From Nitrospirota bacterium (GTDB lineage Bacteria > Nitrospirota > Thermodesulfovibrionia > Thermodesulfovibrionales > Magnetobacteriaceae), in assembly GCA_015233045.1 (NCBI GenBank), contig JADFYL010000012.1, positions 1 through 33,890 on the forward strand: DNA of 33,890 nucleotides. The letters run 5' to 3'. The translations under genes and the position numbers were made by a program. The notes below the pieces were generated by a model that did not search any database, was not told the origin of the DNA, and was given only the letters and a program-made list of their open reading frames with translations. Of the stretch, positions 16,930 through 25,415 are shown in pieces. Positions within the stretch are counted from its first letter, which is position 1. Each line of letters starts with the position of its first letter.

Positions 16930-17025
16930 ATGCGCAATACACAACAAAAAGGGAAAAACAGACACAGGAATTGGACTATATATTTCAAAAACCATAATAG
17001 AGACGAATATGGGCGGAATTTATGA
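16930..17025 (+). CDS. Possible 31-residue small ORF
   Basis: It starts three bases after the TPR stop, with AGGTGA immediately before its ATG, and encodes a basic, polar peptide (MRNTQQKGKNRHRN...). The spacing is short and there is no recognisable motif, so it may be noise. Confidence 0.2.
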   Translation: MRNTQQKGKNRHRNWTIYFKNHNRDEYGRNL

Positions 17026-17044
17026 TAGCATTGGGCTTGGGCGT

Positions 17045-17254
17045 CGGGCAGGGCAAACGCATTTGAAAAATAAAGCAGACGATACCTATGCAATCATTCC
17101 GGCTTTGTCCCCTTCCGTCATTCCGGCTTTGTCCGGAATCTTCCCTTTAGTGGGAGTTTCATAATGACTGTACGTATTCTGAGGCATAAGGACAGATTCC
17201 GGACAACCGGAATGACAAAAATAAGGGGGGCAATTTCTAATGCGATTGCCCTGC
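17045..17254. repeat. Nested inverted-repeat element (REPIN/BIME-like)
   Basis: The inner arms 17116-17141 (GTCATTCCGGCTTTGTCCGG) and 17194-17215 are inverted copies, each also palindromic (ATTCCGG/CCGGAAT). A partial extra arm lies at 17094-17109. Outside them, a second inverted pair carries AATGCGWTTGCCCTGC: minus strand at 17045-17066 and plus strand at 17239-17254. It fills most of the 372-bp gene-free stretch between the TPR gene and the kinase. The inner arms recur at 31426-31499. Confidence 0.75.
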
Positions 17255-17287
17255 TTGGGTGTCGGGATGTTTAGCTGAGATATTTGG

Positions 17288-17293
17288 TATAAT
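17288..17293 (+). promoter_or_regulatory. -10 element next to the hybrid kinase start
   Basis: TATAAT ends five bases before the ATG at 17299, the same spacing as at argJ. No clear -35 is visible; a GAGAG touches the start codon. Confidence 0.4.
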
Positions 17294-17298
17294 GAGAG

Positions 17299-19284
17299 AT
17301 GGAAGATAAAGACAAGACTAAAGACCAGCTCATAGATGAGTTGTCACTTCTGAGGGAGATGTTAGAAAACTCTGAGAAGGCTGAGAGGAATCTGCATGAC
17401 AAAACAAAATCCCTTCTTATATCAACCCTCGAATCAACTGCCGACGGTATCCTTGTTGTGGACAGAGAAGGAAAGATAACCTACTACAACCAAAAATTCG
17501 TTGATATGTGGAAGATACCGGAGCCGTTATTACAGACCAAAGACGACACTCTGGTTTTATCTTACGCCCTTGAACAGATAAGTGATCCAGAGATATTTCT
17601 TAAAAAAGTAAAGGAACTCTATGAAAAACCTTCTGAAACAAGTTTTGATGTTGTAGAACTTAAAAACGGGAGCATTTTTGAGCGATACTCCCAGCCGCAA
17701 AAAATGGATACTGATATACTTGGAAGGGTATGGAGTTTTCGTGACGTAACAATGGCGAAAGCGTCAGAGCGTAAGCTTAAAAAGAGTGAAAAAAGATACC
17801 GGCAACTAGTTGAACTTCACCACGCCGGTATATGGGTTGTAGATAAAGATGGTTGTACCACATATGTGAATCCTGCTATGGCTGCAATGATGGGTTACAC
17901 TACTGATGAAATGATTGGACATAAGGTAGAGAAATTTATGGACGATGAGGATAAAAAAATATTCATTGACAACACAACTAAACTACGGGATGGAATAATT
18001 GAGCAGGTAGAGACTAAACTTAACAGAAAGGATGGATCTATACTATATGTAAAGGTAGAGCCATCTCCCATATTTAACGAAGAAGGGGCATACGAGGGGG
18101 TAATAGGTGGAATAATTGATATATCCTCAAAAAAATTAGTTGAACAGGAACTCCGCCATGCCCAGAAGATGGAATCCATAGGACAGCTTGCCGGAGGGGT
18201 AGCCCATGACTTTAATAATATAATCTCTTCGATTATAAACTATGTGTATTTGATAAAAAGAACGATTTCAGATATAACGCAGGAGGAATTACAAGACTTT
18301 GTGGACGAGATACAGGCGTCAGCGGAAAGAGCCGCAAATCTTACAAAAAGCCTGCTGGTATTCAGCAGAAAACACGTGTTTGAGTTTCAAACGGTAAATC
18401 TTGTTGATATCGTTAACAGAATGAAGGTACTATTAGTTAATCTGATTGGAGCTGATATTGAATTAGAGATTAGTCTATCAGGCAATGAGCTGCCCATATA
18501 TGCCGACGGCAACCAGATAGAGATGATGTTGATGAATTTAGCCGCTAACGGCAGGGACGCGATGGTTGATGGCGGGAAATTAGCAATTAGTTTGCAGAAG
18601 GTTAAAGCCAACGATAGCTTTATGAAGATACAAAGCGTGCAGAAGTCGCAGGATTACGCCTTATTAAGAGTTGCCGACACTGGCACGGGAATGGATGATG
18701 AGATAATAAAGAATATCTTCGATCCATTTTTTACTACAAAAGAAGTGGGGAAAGGCACAGGACTTGGTTTATCTACTGTCTATGGAATAGTAAAACAGCA
18801 CAAAGGGTATATAGATGTAAAAAGCGAGTTAAACAAAGGGACGGTTTTTTCTATTTATCTCCCCTTGACCGACAACTTTATAACAAACGCGGAATCAGTG
18901 AGCAGTTGTGAGCCTGATTGCGGCAAGGGACATATTCTTATCGCCGAAGATGACGAAACCCTAAGAAAGGTTACATCTCAATTATTAACAAGGGCGGGCT
19001 ATGAGGTGGTAACTGCCGCAGATGGGGAAGAGGTTGTTAAAATATACAGTGAAAATAATGTTGATTTAATTATAATGGATATTATAATGCCAAAGATGAA
19101 TGGAAAAGCGGCATACGATAAAATAATAAAAATAAACAAAGACGCCAAGATTATCTTCTTAAGCGGCTATACAGATGTTTATTTAGAGAATAAGCTAATT
19201 AAAGACGCCAAGTTTAGCTATATCACAAAGCCGATTGATGTAGGTAAGTTGTTAACAATGATTAAGGAGATAATAAATTGTTAA
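17299..19284 (+). CDS. PAS-PAS hybrid histidine kinase with C-terminal receiver
   Basis: A 661-residue cytoplasmic hybrid sensor kinase: a short coiled coil (1-40), PAS 1 (about 40-155), PAS 2 (about 165-280), HisKA with H303 in GGVAHDFNN, HATPase (about 400-535) with N-box [13 protein letters not shown]1 DTGTGMD, F-box DPFFTTK and G2 GTGLGLS, then a receiver (about 545-661) with an acidic pair in AEDDE and the phospho-acceptor in LIIMDIIMP. No membrane segment is present, so it should sense a cytoplasmic signal through the PAS domains. The next gene, REC-HD-GYP, overlaps by 7 bp, which makes it the likely partner. The PAS ligands cannot be told from the sequence. Confidence 0.93.
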   Translation: MEDKDKTKDQLIDELSLLREMLENSEKAERNLHDKTKSLLISTLESTADGILVVDREGKITYYNQKFVDMWKIPEPLLQTKDDTLVLSYALEQISDPEIFLKKVKELYEKPSETSFDVVELKNGSIFERYSQPQKMDTDILGRVWSFRDVTMAKASERKLKKSEKRYRQLVELHHAGIWVVDKDGCTTYVNPAMAAMMGYTTDEMIGHKVEKFMDDEDKKIFIDNTTKLRDGIIEQVETKLNRKDGSILYVKVEPSPIFNEEGAYEGVIGGIIDISSKKLVEQELRHAQKMESIGQLAGGVAHDFNNIISSIINYVYLIKRTISDITQEELQDFVDEIQASAERAANLTKSLLVFSRKHVFEFQTVNLVDIVNRMKVLLVNLIGADIELEISLSGNELPIYADGNQIEMMLMNLAANGRDAMVDGGKLAISLQKVKANDSFMKIQSVQKSQDYALLRVADTGTGMDDEIIKNIFDPFFTTKEVGKGTGLGLSTVYGIVKQHKGYIDVKSELNKGTVFSIYLPLTDNFITNAESVSSCEPDCGKGHILIAEDDETLRKVTSQLLTRAGYEVVTAADGEEVVKIYSENNVDLIIMDIIMPKMNGKAAYDKIIKINKDAKIIFLSGYTDVYLENKLIKDAKFSYITKPIDVGKLLTMIKEIINC

Positions 19285-20363
19285 ACAAAAATGGGAAAAT
19301 ACTTATAATAGATGACGATAAATCAATGTTAAAATCATCGCTGATGATTTTAAAAACAGAAGGTTATGATGCTGAGGCGGAGCCAGAAAGCAAGAACGCG
19401 ATAGATAGAATTGTTGAGAGAGGATATGATCTTATAATAACAGATATCAGGATGCCAAATATCACCGGCCTGGAAATAATAGCAGAAATGAGAAAAAGAG
19501 GCATGGAAGAACCAGTAATATTGATGACGGCGTACGCGGAGTTGCCGGCGGCCATAGATGCAATCAGGAGAGGGGCCTTTGATTTTTTATTAAAACCATA
19601 CAAACCTGAAGATTTTATATTAGCAGTAGAGCGAGGGATTAGATATAGCGATTTACTGAGGATCGAAAAAACTTATAAACAAAATCTTGAACAGGAGGTA
19701 TCGGCGAAAACAAAAGAACTGCGGGAAGCGTTTAGCACGATAACGGAACTAAACAACGAAATCATGTTTCGCCTGATAAAGGCGTCGGAGTATAAAGATC
19801 AGGAGACCGGAACACATATATTGAGGGTAAAGCAATACTCGGTACTTCTTGCCGAGGAAATGGGAATGCCGAGGGACTTCGTTGATAGGACGGCATTTGT
19901 CAGCCCGCTGCATGATGTCGGCAAGATTGGCATCCCTGAAAATGTCCTGCTGAAAACTGAAAAACTAACGAACGAGGAGTTTAATCTTATAAAAACCCAT
20001 ACAACTATTGGTTATGAAATGTTAGAAGGATCAAAAAATGAGCGAATACAACTGGCAGCGGAAGTAGCGTTAAGCCACCATGAGAGATGGGATGGCAGCG
20101 GTTACCCTAATGGATTAAAAGGTGACGAAATTGTATTGGAGGCAAGAATAGTGAATATCTGTGACCAGTACGACGCGTTAATGACAAGCAGGCCATATAA
20201 GCCATCATTCGGACATGACAAGACATATGAGATATTGACCAAAGGTGATGGAAGAACCATGCCCAATCATTTTGACCCTGAAGTGCTGGAGTCATTTAAG
20301 AACTGCGCCAATATTTTTAAGGACATCTATGATGATAACAATAAACATATCCTGTACAGTTAA
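19278..20363 (+). CDS. REC-HD-GYP response regulator, c-di-GMP phosphodiesterase (RpfG class)
   Basis: A 361-residue response regulator. The receiver (5-120) has D12/D13, phospho-acceptor D56 and K106. A coiled linker (125-165) leads to an HD-GYP domain (165-345) with L-H212-D213-VGKIGIPE, SHHERWDGSGYP (266-277) and a C-terminal D-Q-Y-D-A-L-M-T-S-R-P motif. This set is that of active c-di-GMP phosphodiesterases. The start is TTG at 19278, eight bases after AAGGAG, inside the end of the upstream kinase gene, so the two are coupled. Phosphorylation by that kinase probably controls c-di-GMP breakdown. Confidence 0.92.
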   Translation: MLNKNGKILIIDDDKSMLKSSLMILKTEGYDAEAEPESKNAIDRIVERGYDLIITDIRMPNITGLEIIAEMRKRGMEEPVILMTAYAELPAAIDAIRRGAFDFLLKPYKPEDFILAVERGIRYSDLLRIEKTYKQNLEQEVSAKTKELREAFSTITELNNEIMFRLIKASEYKDQETGTHILRVKQYSVLLAEEMGMPRDFVDRTAFVSPLHDVGKIGIPENVLLKTEKLTNEEFNLIKTHTTIGYEMLEGSKNERIQLAAEVALSHHERWDGSGYPNGLKGDEIVLEARIVNICDQYDALMTSRPYKPSFGHDKTYEILTKGDGRTMPNHFDPEVLESFKNCANIFKDIYDDNNKHILYS

Positions 20364-20365
20364 GG

Positions 20366-20371
20366 TATAAT
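20366..20371 (+). promoter_or_regulatory. Possible -10 box ahead of the GAF-PAS kinase
   Basis: TATAAT two bases after the HD-GYP stop codon and 20 bp before the next start. The -35 is unclear, so this may be chance. Confidence 0.28.
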
Positions 20372-20391
20372 ACGGGTGGGGCAGAGAGAGC

Positions 20392-22814
20392 ATGAAATCG
20401 GCTGAATTTAACAGGGCGTTAACAGCCCTTATGAAATGTAATAAGGTGATTCGTGAAAATCATGACGAACTGTCGCTGTTAAAAGACCTATGCAGGGTGA
20501 TTGTTCAGGATGTGGGCTACAGGTTAGCGTGGGTAGGATATAAAGAAGATGATGAGGAAAGACATGTGTCTCCAGTATCATATTGTGGATTGAATGCTGG
20601 TTATGTGGAGAAAGCAAATATCGTGTGGAGTGAAACAATAAGGGGATTAGGACCAACCGGAACATCTATCCGCTCAGAAAAACCTGTGATTTGCCAAAAC
20701 ATGACTACAGATGAAAAACTGAAACCGTGGAGAGAAGAGGCAATCATGCGGGGTTATGCGTCTTCTATTGCGTTGCCACTGATTATTGATGATATTGTGA
20801 TAGGCGCTTTGACCATTTACGCAATTGAACCGAACGCGTTCAAGAATGATGAGGTGGAGCTACTACAGGAGTTGGCAGAGAGTTTATCATTCGGAATTTC
20901 ACACATCCGTCAAAATAAATCCAACAAGGAAATCACTTATAGGCTTAACGAAAGCGAACAGAGGTACAGGAGTATTTTCAATGAAACCGCTATGCCTATC
21001 CTGATAATCCATCCCGATACGTTAGAAATAAAAGACGTCAACGAAAAGGCGTGTCTGTTTTATGGTTATTCAAGGGATGAGTTCTTAAAGAAGCGGCTGA
21101 CAGATATACAAACCCTGCCTGAGGAACAGCTCCTTTCAATTGCCTCGGAAGTAGTCGGCAAGAAGCGGGAGTTTTTGGCAACCCGCCATCGCACATCGTC
21201 TGGAGAAATAAAAGACATAGAGGTATATACCGGGACTGTCACTATACAAGGGAAACATTATATCTGCTCGACGACTCATGACATTACACAGCATAAGATT
21301 ATCGAAGAGCAGCGCGAACAGTTCCGTAAGTTTTTTAATAGCTCCGAGGATCTGATGGTGATAGCCGATCCAAATGGAGCCTTCAAAAATACAAACCCCG
21401 CCTGTACAAAAGTCTTGGGTTATTCCGAATCAGAGCTTTTGTCAAAGCCGTTTATTGATTTCGTTCACCCTGATGACCGGCAATCTACTTTAGATGAAAT
21501 GACGCGGCAGATTCAAAGGGGCTATTCGCTGAACTTTGAAAATAGATATGTATGCAAAGACGGTTCTTTTCGTTACTTATCCTGGCACGCCAATTTTATT
21601 GCGGAGGAAGGAACCACCTATGCCACAGCTCGTGATATTACCGACCTTAAGATGCTTGAGATTAGCCTGATAAAAACACGCGCGGATAGAGTAAAATTAG
21701 AAGAACGATACAAGACAATTTTGTCTACATCTACCGAGGGTTTTTGGATACTGGACATGGAAGGAAATCTCCTGCAAGCAAATGATGCGTATTGTAATAT
21801 GTCAGGATATACACAAGAAGAGTTGCTGCACATGAGCATAAGAGATATTGACGAGATAGAAACGCCCGAAGAGACAAAAAGACGCCTGATTGCAATAGCT
21901 GAGATAGGGTGGGACAGGTTTGAATCCAAACATAGGTGTAAGGGCGGCAGGATTATGGATGTCGACATAAGCGTTAATCTTATAAAAAACGATAACCTGA
22001 TGTTTTCATTTATAAGAGACATAACATCCCGTAAACAAATGGAAGAGGCGATAAGGCAACAGAATCTGAACCTGCAAAAGAAAGTTGAAGAGGAGGTTGC
22101 CAAAAACAGGGTAAAGGATCAACTTATGTACGAGCAATCCCGGCATCTGTCTATGGGTGAGTTGCTGGTCAATATTTCTCACCACTGGAGGCAGCCGCTG
22201 TGTGGAGTGTCGCTTTCGGTTCAGGACATAAAGGACGCATATTTGCATAACGAATTAGACGAGGCATATCTAAACAGGAATATAGGAATTGCCATGTCCG
22301 AGTTAAAATCCTTATCGGACACCATAGATAATTTCAGGAACTTCTACATACACGATAAAATGCAAAATGAATTCAACATATCAAATGAAATAAACAAGGC
22401 CGACGCCCTTATTGAAGGGTATGTCAAAGAGAGGGACATTGTTATCAACAAAGAGTTAGACGTAACTCTGACAACACTGGGTTATCCAGATGAGTTTGCC
22501 CAGGTAATATTAAATATTCTAACCAATGCAAGGACACATTTGAAAGAAATGATATTCCCGATGGTATAATAAAGATAAAATTATATAAGGATGACAGCAC
22601 AGGCAGGAAGATTATAACCATTATGAACAACGGTGGTGAGGTCCCCGAGGATATAATAAACAAGGTCTTTGATCCATATTTTACCACCAAAGATAAGACA
22701 CGCGGCACTGGAATGGGGTTATACATGGCAAAGGTGATAATTGAAAAAAACATGAACGGCACAATAGCGATGAGAAATAGCGATGGTTGGTGCGAACTGA
22801 GGATTGAGCTATGA
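20392..22814 (+). pseudogene. GAF-PAS histidine kinase broken by a one-base frameshift
   Basis: One kinase gene in two frames. The first frame (20392-22569) encodes GAF (about 15-180), three PAS domains (about 190-305, 310-425, 440-555), a coiled coil and a HisKA-like region with H597 in SHHWRQPL. It reads well to NILTNAR at the HATPase N-box (about 22530), then becomes nonsense and stops at 22569. In the shifted frame the homology resumes at once as KDTFERNDIPDGIIKIKLY, and continues through NNGGEVPEDII, FDPYFTTK and GTGMGLYMAK to the stop at 22814, which overlaps the response-regulator start (ATGA). One missing base near 22528-22533 explains everything. As written the protein lacks its ATP-binding domain; a sequencing error or recent mutation are both possible. 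Confidence 0.87.
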
Positions 22815-23197
22815 TGGACGAATCTGTACTAAAAACAATACGGGTGCTTTACGCGGAGGACGACACGTATATAAGGACATTGGTTGCCCGTTTTCTAAAG
22901 AGAAGGGTAGCCAAAGTCTTTGAAGCGGTTAACGGTAAAGAAGGTTTGGACATCTATATCTCAAACAAAGATGAAATTGATTTGGTGATAACCGACATTC
23001 AAATGCCTGTTATGAACGGTATGGCAATGATAGCAGCAATTCAGAAACTAAATGACACCCAGCCGATTATAATAACAACCGGCTACAATGACGAACTCCA
23101 TACAAGTGACAAGGTTTGCAGAAACATAATAAAACCCATAGACAATGATCAGTTAATTGAGGCTATTCTGTCTTGTATAGGCGTGGAGAATGGATAG
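22811..23197 (+). CDS. Single-domain response regulator (CheY-like)
   Basis: A 128-residue stand-alone receiver with the acidic pair in YAEDDTY, the phospho-acceptor aspartate in LVITDIQMP, a conserved threonine in IIITTGY and a lysine in NIIKPID. There is no output domain, so it should act by protein contact or as a phospho-relay intermediate. The ATGA overlap with the frameshifted kinase gene marks the pair as a two-component unit. A 9-bp GC-rich hairpin follows at 23220-23241. Confidence 0.9.
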   Translation: MMDESVLKTIRVLYAEDDTYIRTLVARFLKRRVAKVFEAVNGKEGLDIYISNKDEIDLVITDIQMPVMNGMAMIAAIQKLNDTQPIIITTGYNDELHTSDKVCRNIIKPIDNDQLIEAILSCIGVENG

Positions 23198-23219
23198 TTC
23201 CAATACAAAGATTAAAGAC

Positions 23220-23241
23220 GAAGGGGGGGTAACCCCCCCTT
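23220..23241 (+). terminator. GC-rich hairpin after the response regulator
   Basis: A perfect 9-bp stem, GAAGGGGGG against CCCCCCTTC, with a GTAA loop, 22 bp past the stop codon. It lacks a T tract, so it may be a terminator of reduced strength or only a 3' stabilising hairpin. Confidence 0.5.
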
Positions 23242-23320
23242 CACCCCGTAAATTTCGCCATGTTTTGTCTATTTATTTTGGGCTGCCGCTCGTTGGCGGC
23301 TTCAGTACTCCGGCTGGCAT

Positions 23321-23341
23321 TAATAACGGGAGGGGTTATTA
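23321..23341 (+). promoter_or_regulatory. Hairpin holding the selenoprotein ribosome-binding site in its loop
   Basis: TAATAAC (23321-23327) and GTTATTA (23335-23341) are perfect inverted repeats around a GGGAGGG loop. The loop is the Shine-Dalgarno of the ATG at 23345, so folding could affect initiation. Confidence 0.45.
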
Positions 23342-23344
23342 GCG

Positions 23345-23551
23345 ATGGTAACAATCTACGGCAAGGCGGGCTGACCGTACACCGAGAAGGCCAGGTCGGC
23401 CTACGGTGACAGGGCTGAGTATGTTGATGTACTAAAAAACAACGCCAATATGGCGGCTATGCTCAAACACTCAGACGGTGTAAGGCAAGTGCCGATAATC
23501 GTCGAGGGCGAAAAGGTAACAATCGGCTGCGGCGGTACCTGAGGGGTATAA
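23345..23551 (+). CDS. Glutaredoxin-like selenoprotein with two selenocysteines (Uxx-stop type)
   Basis: Reading UGA as selenocysteine gives a 68-residue protein: MVTIYGKAG-U10-PYTEKARSAYG..., a VPIIVEGEKVTIG stretch, GCGGT, then U66-G-V and TAA. The start is the thioredoxin-fold beta strand and active-site helix of glutaredoxin, with U10 in the place of the first Cys of C-P-Y-[CT]. The VPIIVEG segment carries the cis-proline. Both UGA codons (23372-23374, 23540-23542) are followed at bacterial SECIS distance by hairpins with GGTC in the apical loop. A GGGAGGGG ribosome-binding site lies nine bases upstream. I recall an NCBI-named 'Uxx-star' glutaredoxin-like (seleno)protein family with the same C-terminal Sec-x-x-stop; the name should be checked. 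It likely acts as a redox protein. It requires selA, selB, selC and selD elsewhere in the genome. Confidence 0.88.
23380..23408 (+). promoter_or_regulatory. SECIS element for UGA codon 10
   Basis: CACCG (23380-23384) pairs with CGGTG (23404-23408), and AGGCC (23388-23392) pairs with GGCCT (23398-23402), closing an AGGTC loop (23393-23397). The loop begins 18 bases after the UGA. E. coli fdhF has a similar distance and an AGGUCU loop, recognised by SelB. Confidence 0.82.
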
Positions 23552-23555
23552 TCAA

Positions 23556-23576
23556 CATCGGCGGTCAGCCGGTATG
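23556..23576 (+). promoter_or_regulatory. SECIS element for UGA codon 66
   Basis: CGGC/GCCG (23559-23562 with 23568-23571) closes a GGTCA loop (23563-23567). CAT/ATG (23556-23558 with 23574-23576) extends it across a two-base bulge (GT). The loop begins 20 bases after the second UGA. The element lies beyond the stop codon and overlaps the 3' end of the convergent glycosyltransferase gene. Confidence 0.68.
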
Positions 23577-24695
23577 AGCAGTATTATTAAAAACCTTTAC
23601 CATTTCTGCGCTGAAATTGTCCCATCTGAGGTTGTTTCTTATAAATAGCCTCCCTGAGAGGGCGGTTTCTTTGTATTTTTTGAGGTTCTGATATACGTCT
23701 GACAGCGCTGCCACGTAATCGTCGGTGACAACTCCTATTCCCTCGTTTGCTATAATATCAGAGGCGGTCATGTCTTTCGATACGATAACGGGGACACCGG
23801 CAGAGAGGGCCTCAAATGGGGTCAGCCACCCACCCTGCTCTCTTATCGGGTGAAGAAGTACATCTGCGCGGTGGAAGAAAACCCTTAACCGCTCTCTGTT
23901 TACGTGGCCGGTAAACAGGACGTGTTCCTGGAGGCCCTCATCCTGGACGAATCTCTTTAATTGCCGTATGTAGGTATCCTCGCCATATCCGGCAAGGACA
24001 AGCCTTATGCCGGGGATGTCTTTTTTCAGCAGCTTTACACACCTAAGGCTCTCCATCTGATTCTTGAACTCCCCCATATGCCCCACATGGATAACGATGA
24101 AGTCGCTGCTTCGTTTGATATAAAAATCATCCGGCTTGGCCGAAAAAAAATCATAGTCTATACCATAATGAATAACGTGCGGGTTTACTGAGTAGGTGGC
24201 CTTAAATCTCCCCGCGTTATATTTATCTGCAACAACGGCCTGCTTTATGTATCTTTTAACTATCTGCCTGTCGGCGGCATAAAAGACCTTTTGGGCAAAG
24301 ACATTCGGCACGGTGTGTTCCCATGAGTTGAGATATACCTCCGGCGGCTCGTGACACATCCAGACAACCGGCCTGGAAGCGGGGAAAATAGAAAACTCCG
24401 CGGGAAAGTTGTGCACATTTATGACGTCATACCTTTTGGCGTGCCGCCTTACGCCCTTATTCAGAAGCCACATATCTTTGAGAAAATCGAGCTGCCAGTT
24501 TTTTGAACGCTTATATGGTGATTTAAAAATCGGCGTACAACAGAGGTCTTTTTCAATCTCAGGCAGGATGTTCGTCGTAAGCAGGGCGTGTTCAATGCCC
24601 GTTTTGGCCAGATACTCGGCCAACTTAACCACAACAAGCTCCGCCCCGCCATATATGTTCATTGACGGCTGTACGATTAACACCCTAATCGCCAT
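23565..24695 (-). CDS. GT4-family glycosyltransferase
   Basis: A 376-residue GT-B fold enzyme. The N-terminal domain starts VLIVQPSMNIYGGAELVVVKLA, the glycine loop of retaining GT4 enzymes. The C-terminal nucleotide-sugar domain (Glycos_transf_1) carries VIHVGHMGEFKNQ, VLFTGHV, and a GGWLTPFEALSAGVPVIVS block in place of the usual E-G-F-G-x-x-x-E-A motif; the second glutamate is kept (PFEAL). The substrate cannot be predicted. It abuts the nucleotidylyltransferase gene with no gap, so it belongs to the surface-glycan operon. Its last codons overlap the second SECIS of the convergent selenoprotein gene. Confidence 0.9.
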   Translation of the reverse strand: MAIRVLIVQPSMNIYGGAELVVVKLAEYLAKTGIEHALLTTNILPEIEKDLCCTPIFKSPYKRSKNWQLDFLKDMWLLNKGVRRHAKRYDVINVHNFPAEFSIFPASRPVVWMCHEPPEVYLNSWEHTVPNVFAQKVFYAADRQIVKRYIKQAVVADKYNAGRFKATYSVNPHVIHYGIDYDFFSAKPDDFYIKRSSDFIVIHVGHMGEFKNQMESLRCVKLLKKDIPGIRLVLAGYGEDTYIRQLKRFVQDEGLQEHVLFTGHVNRERLRVFFHRADVLLHPIREQGGWLTPFEALSAGVPVIVSKDMTASDIIANEGIGVVTDDYVAALSDVYQNLKKYKETALSGRLFIRNNLRWDNFSAEMVKVFNNTAHTG

Positions 24696-25415
24696 TTATC
24701 TAAGAAATCCCTCCGCCTCGCTCAAATCTACAAACGAATTAATATTGGCATACCTGTCACAAATGTCGAACGATTTCACCGTCTTGCCGTCATCAATGGC
24801 GCATTGAATTAAGTCGGGGAGTTCTTTTTCCTTCCTCTGGTGGTGAATCGGCGTTACGGCGGCATAGTCAAATATCTCGTTTTTGAACACGCAACTGCCC
24901 GTGCCCATGAAATTATTCAAAGGGTTTCTGGGTTTTTCCACCAGGCGGTATATGCGGTTGTTTTCGTCTTTGATCATCGTATATGTGCGTTTTATCAGGT
25001 CGGTGTTATCAACCCATAAGACGCCACAAAGGGCAAACACACCGCCCTTGTTAAACTCATCTATCATCTGCCGGTGCCTTGCATTTACCATAAGCTCATC
25101 ACCCAGAAATAAAATAAAATCCGCACCGGCTATCGTGTCCTTAGCACATTCCATCGCGTGAACCAGGCCCTTCTGTTCCCACTGAATAACATACTTAACA
25201 GGCGTGTCCTTGTATTTGGTTCCGAACGCGTTAATTATCTCTTCGGCCTTATAACCAACAACGAGGACGATTTCCTCGATTTCTGTGGAAGCCGCACGCT
25301 CAAGGACATGTTCAAGGACATGTCTGCCATCTATGTTAATCATGCACTTGTTGCGAACAGAGGAGAGTTCGTTTATCCTGTTGCCCCTGCCACCGGCTAA
25401 GATTAACGCCTTCAC
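24696..25415 (-). CDS. Sugar-phosphate nucleotidylyltransferase
   Basis: A 239-residue nucleotidyltransferase of the RfbA/GalU-like fold, which makes NDP-sugars from NTP and sugar-1-phosphate. The signature LAGGRGNRINEL is at the N-terminus, followed by LFLGDELM (metal-binding aspartate) and VEKPRNPLNNF (sugar-phosphate-binding lysine). Residue K23 replaces the usual P-K pair, in VRNKCMINIDGR. It starts with GTG at 25415, overlapping the stop of the epimerase gene by four bases (GTGA), and the glycosyltransferase follows directly. The nucleotide and sugar are unknown; its pairing with a paratose/tyvelose-epimerase-like gene fits a deoxy-sugar or related glycan path. Confidence 0.88.
   Translation of the reverse strand: MKALILAGGRGNRINELSSVRNKCMINIDGRHVLEHVLERAASTEIEEIVLVVGYKAEEIINAFGTKYKDTPVKYVIQWEQKGLVHAMECAKDTIAGADFILFLGDELMVNARHRQMIDEFNKGGVFALCGVLWVDNTDLIKRTYTMIKDENNRIYRLVEKPRNPLNNFMGTGSCVFKNEIFDYAAVTPIHHQRKEKELPDLIQCAIDDGKTVKSFDICDRYANINSFVDLSEAEGFLR

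Noticed and set aside
23372-23374. UGA as an ordinary stop, making the locus a dead glutaredoxin fragment
   Set aside because: The frame stays protein-like on both sides, the UGA falls exactly on the redox-active Cys position, and both UGAs have hairpins with GGTC loops at SECIS distance.
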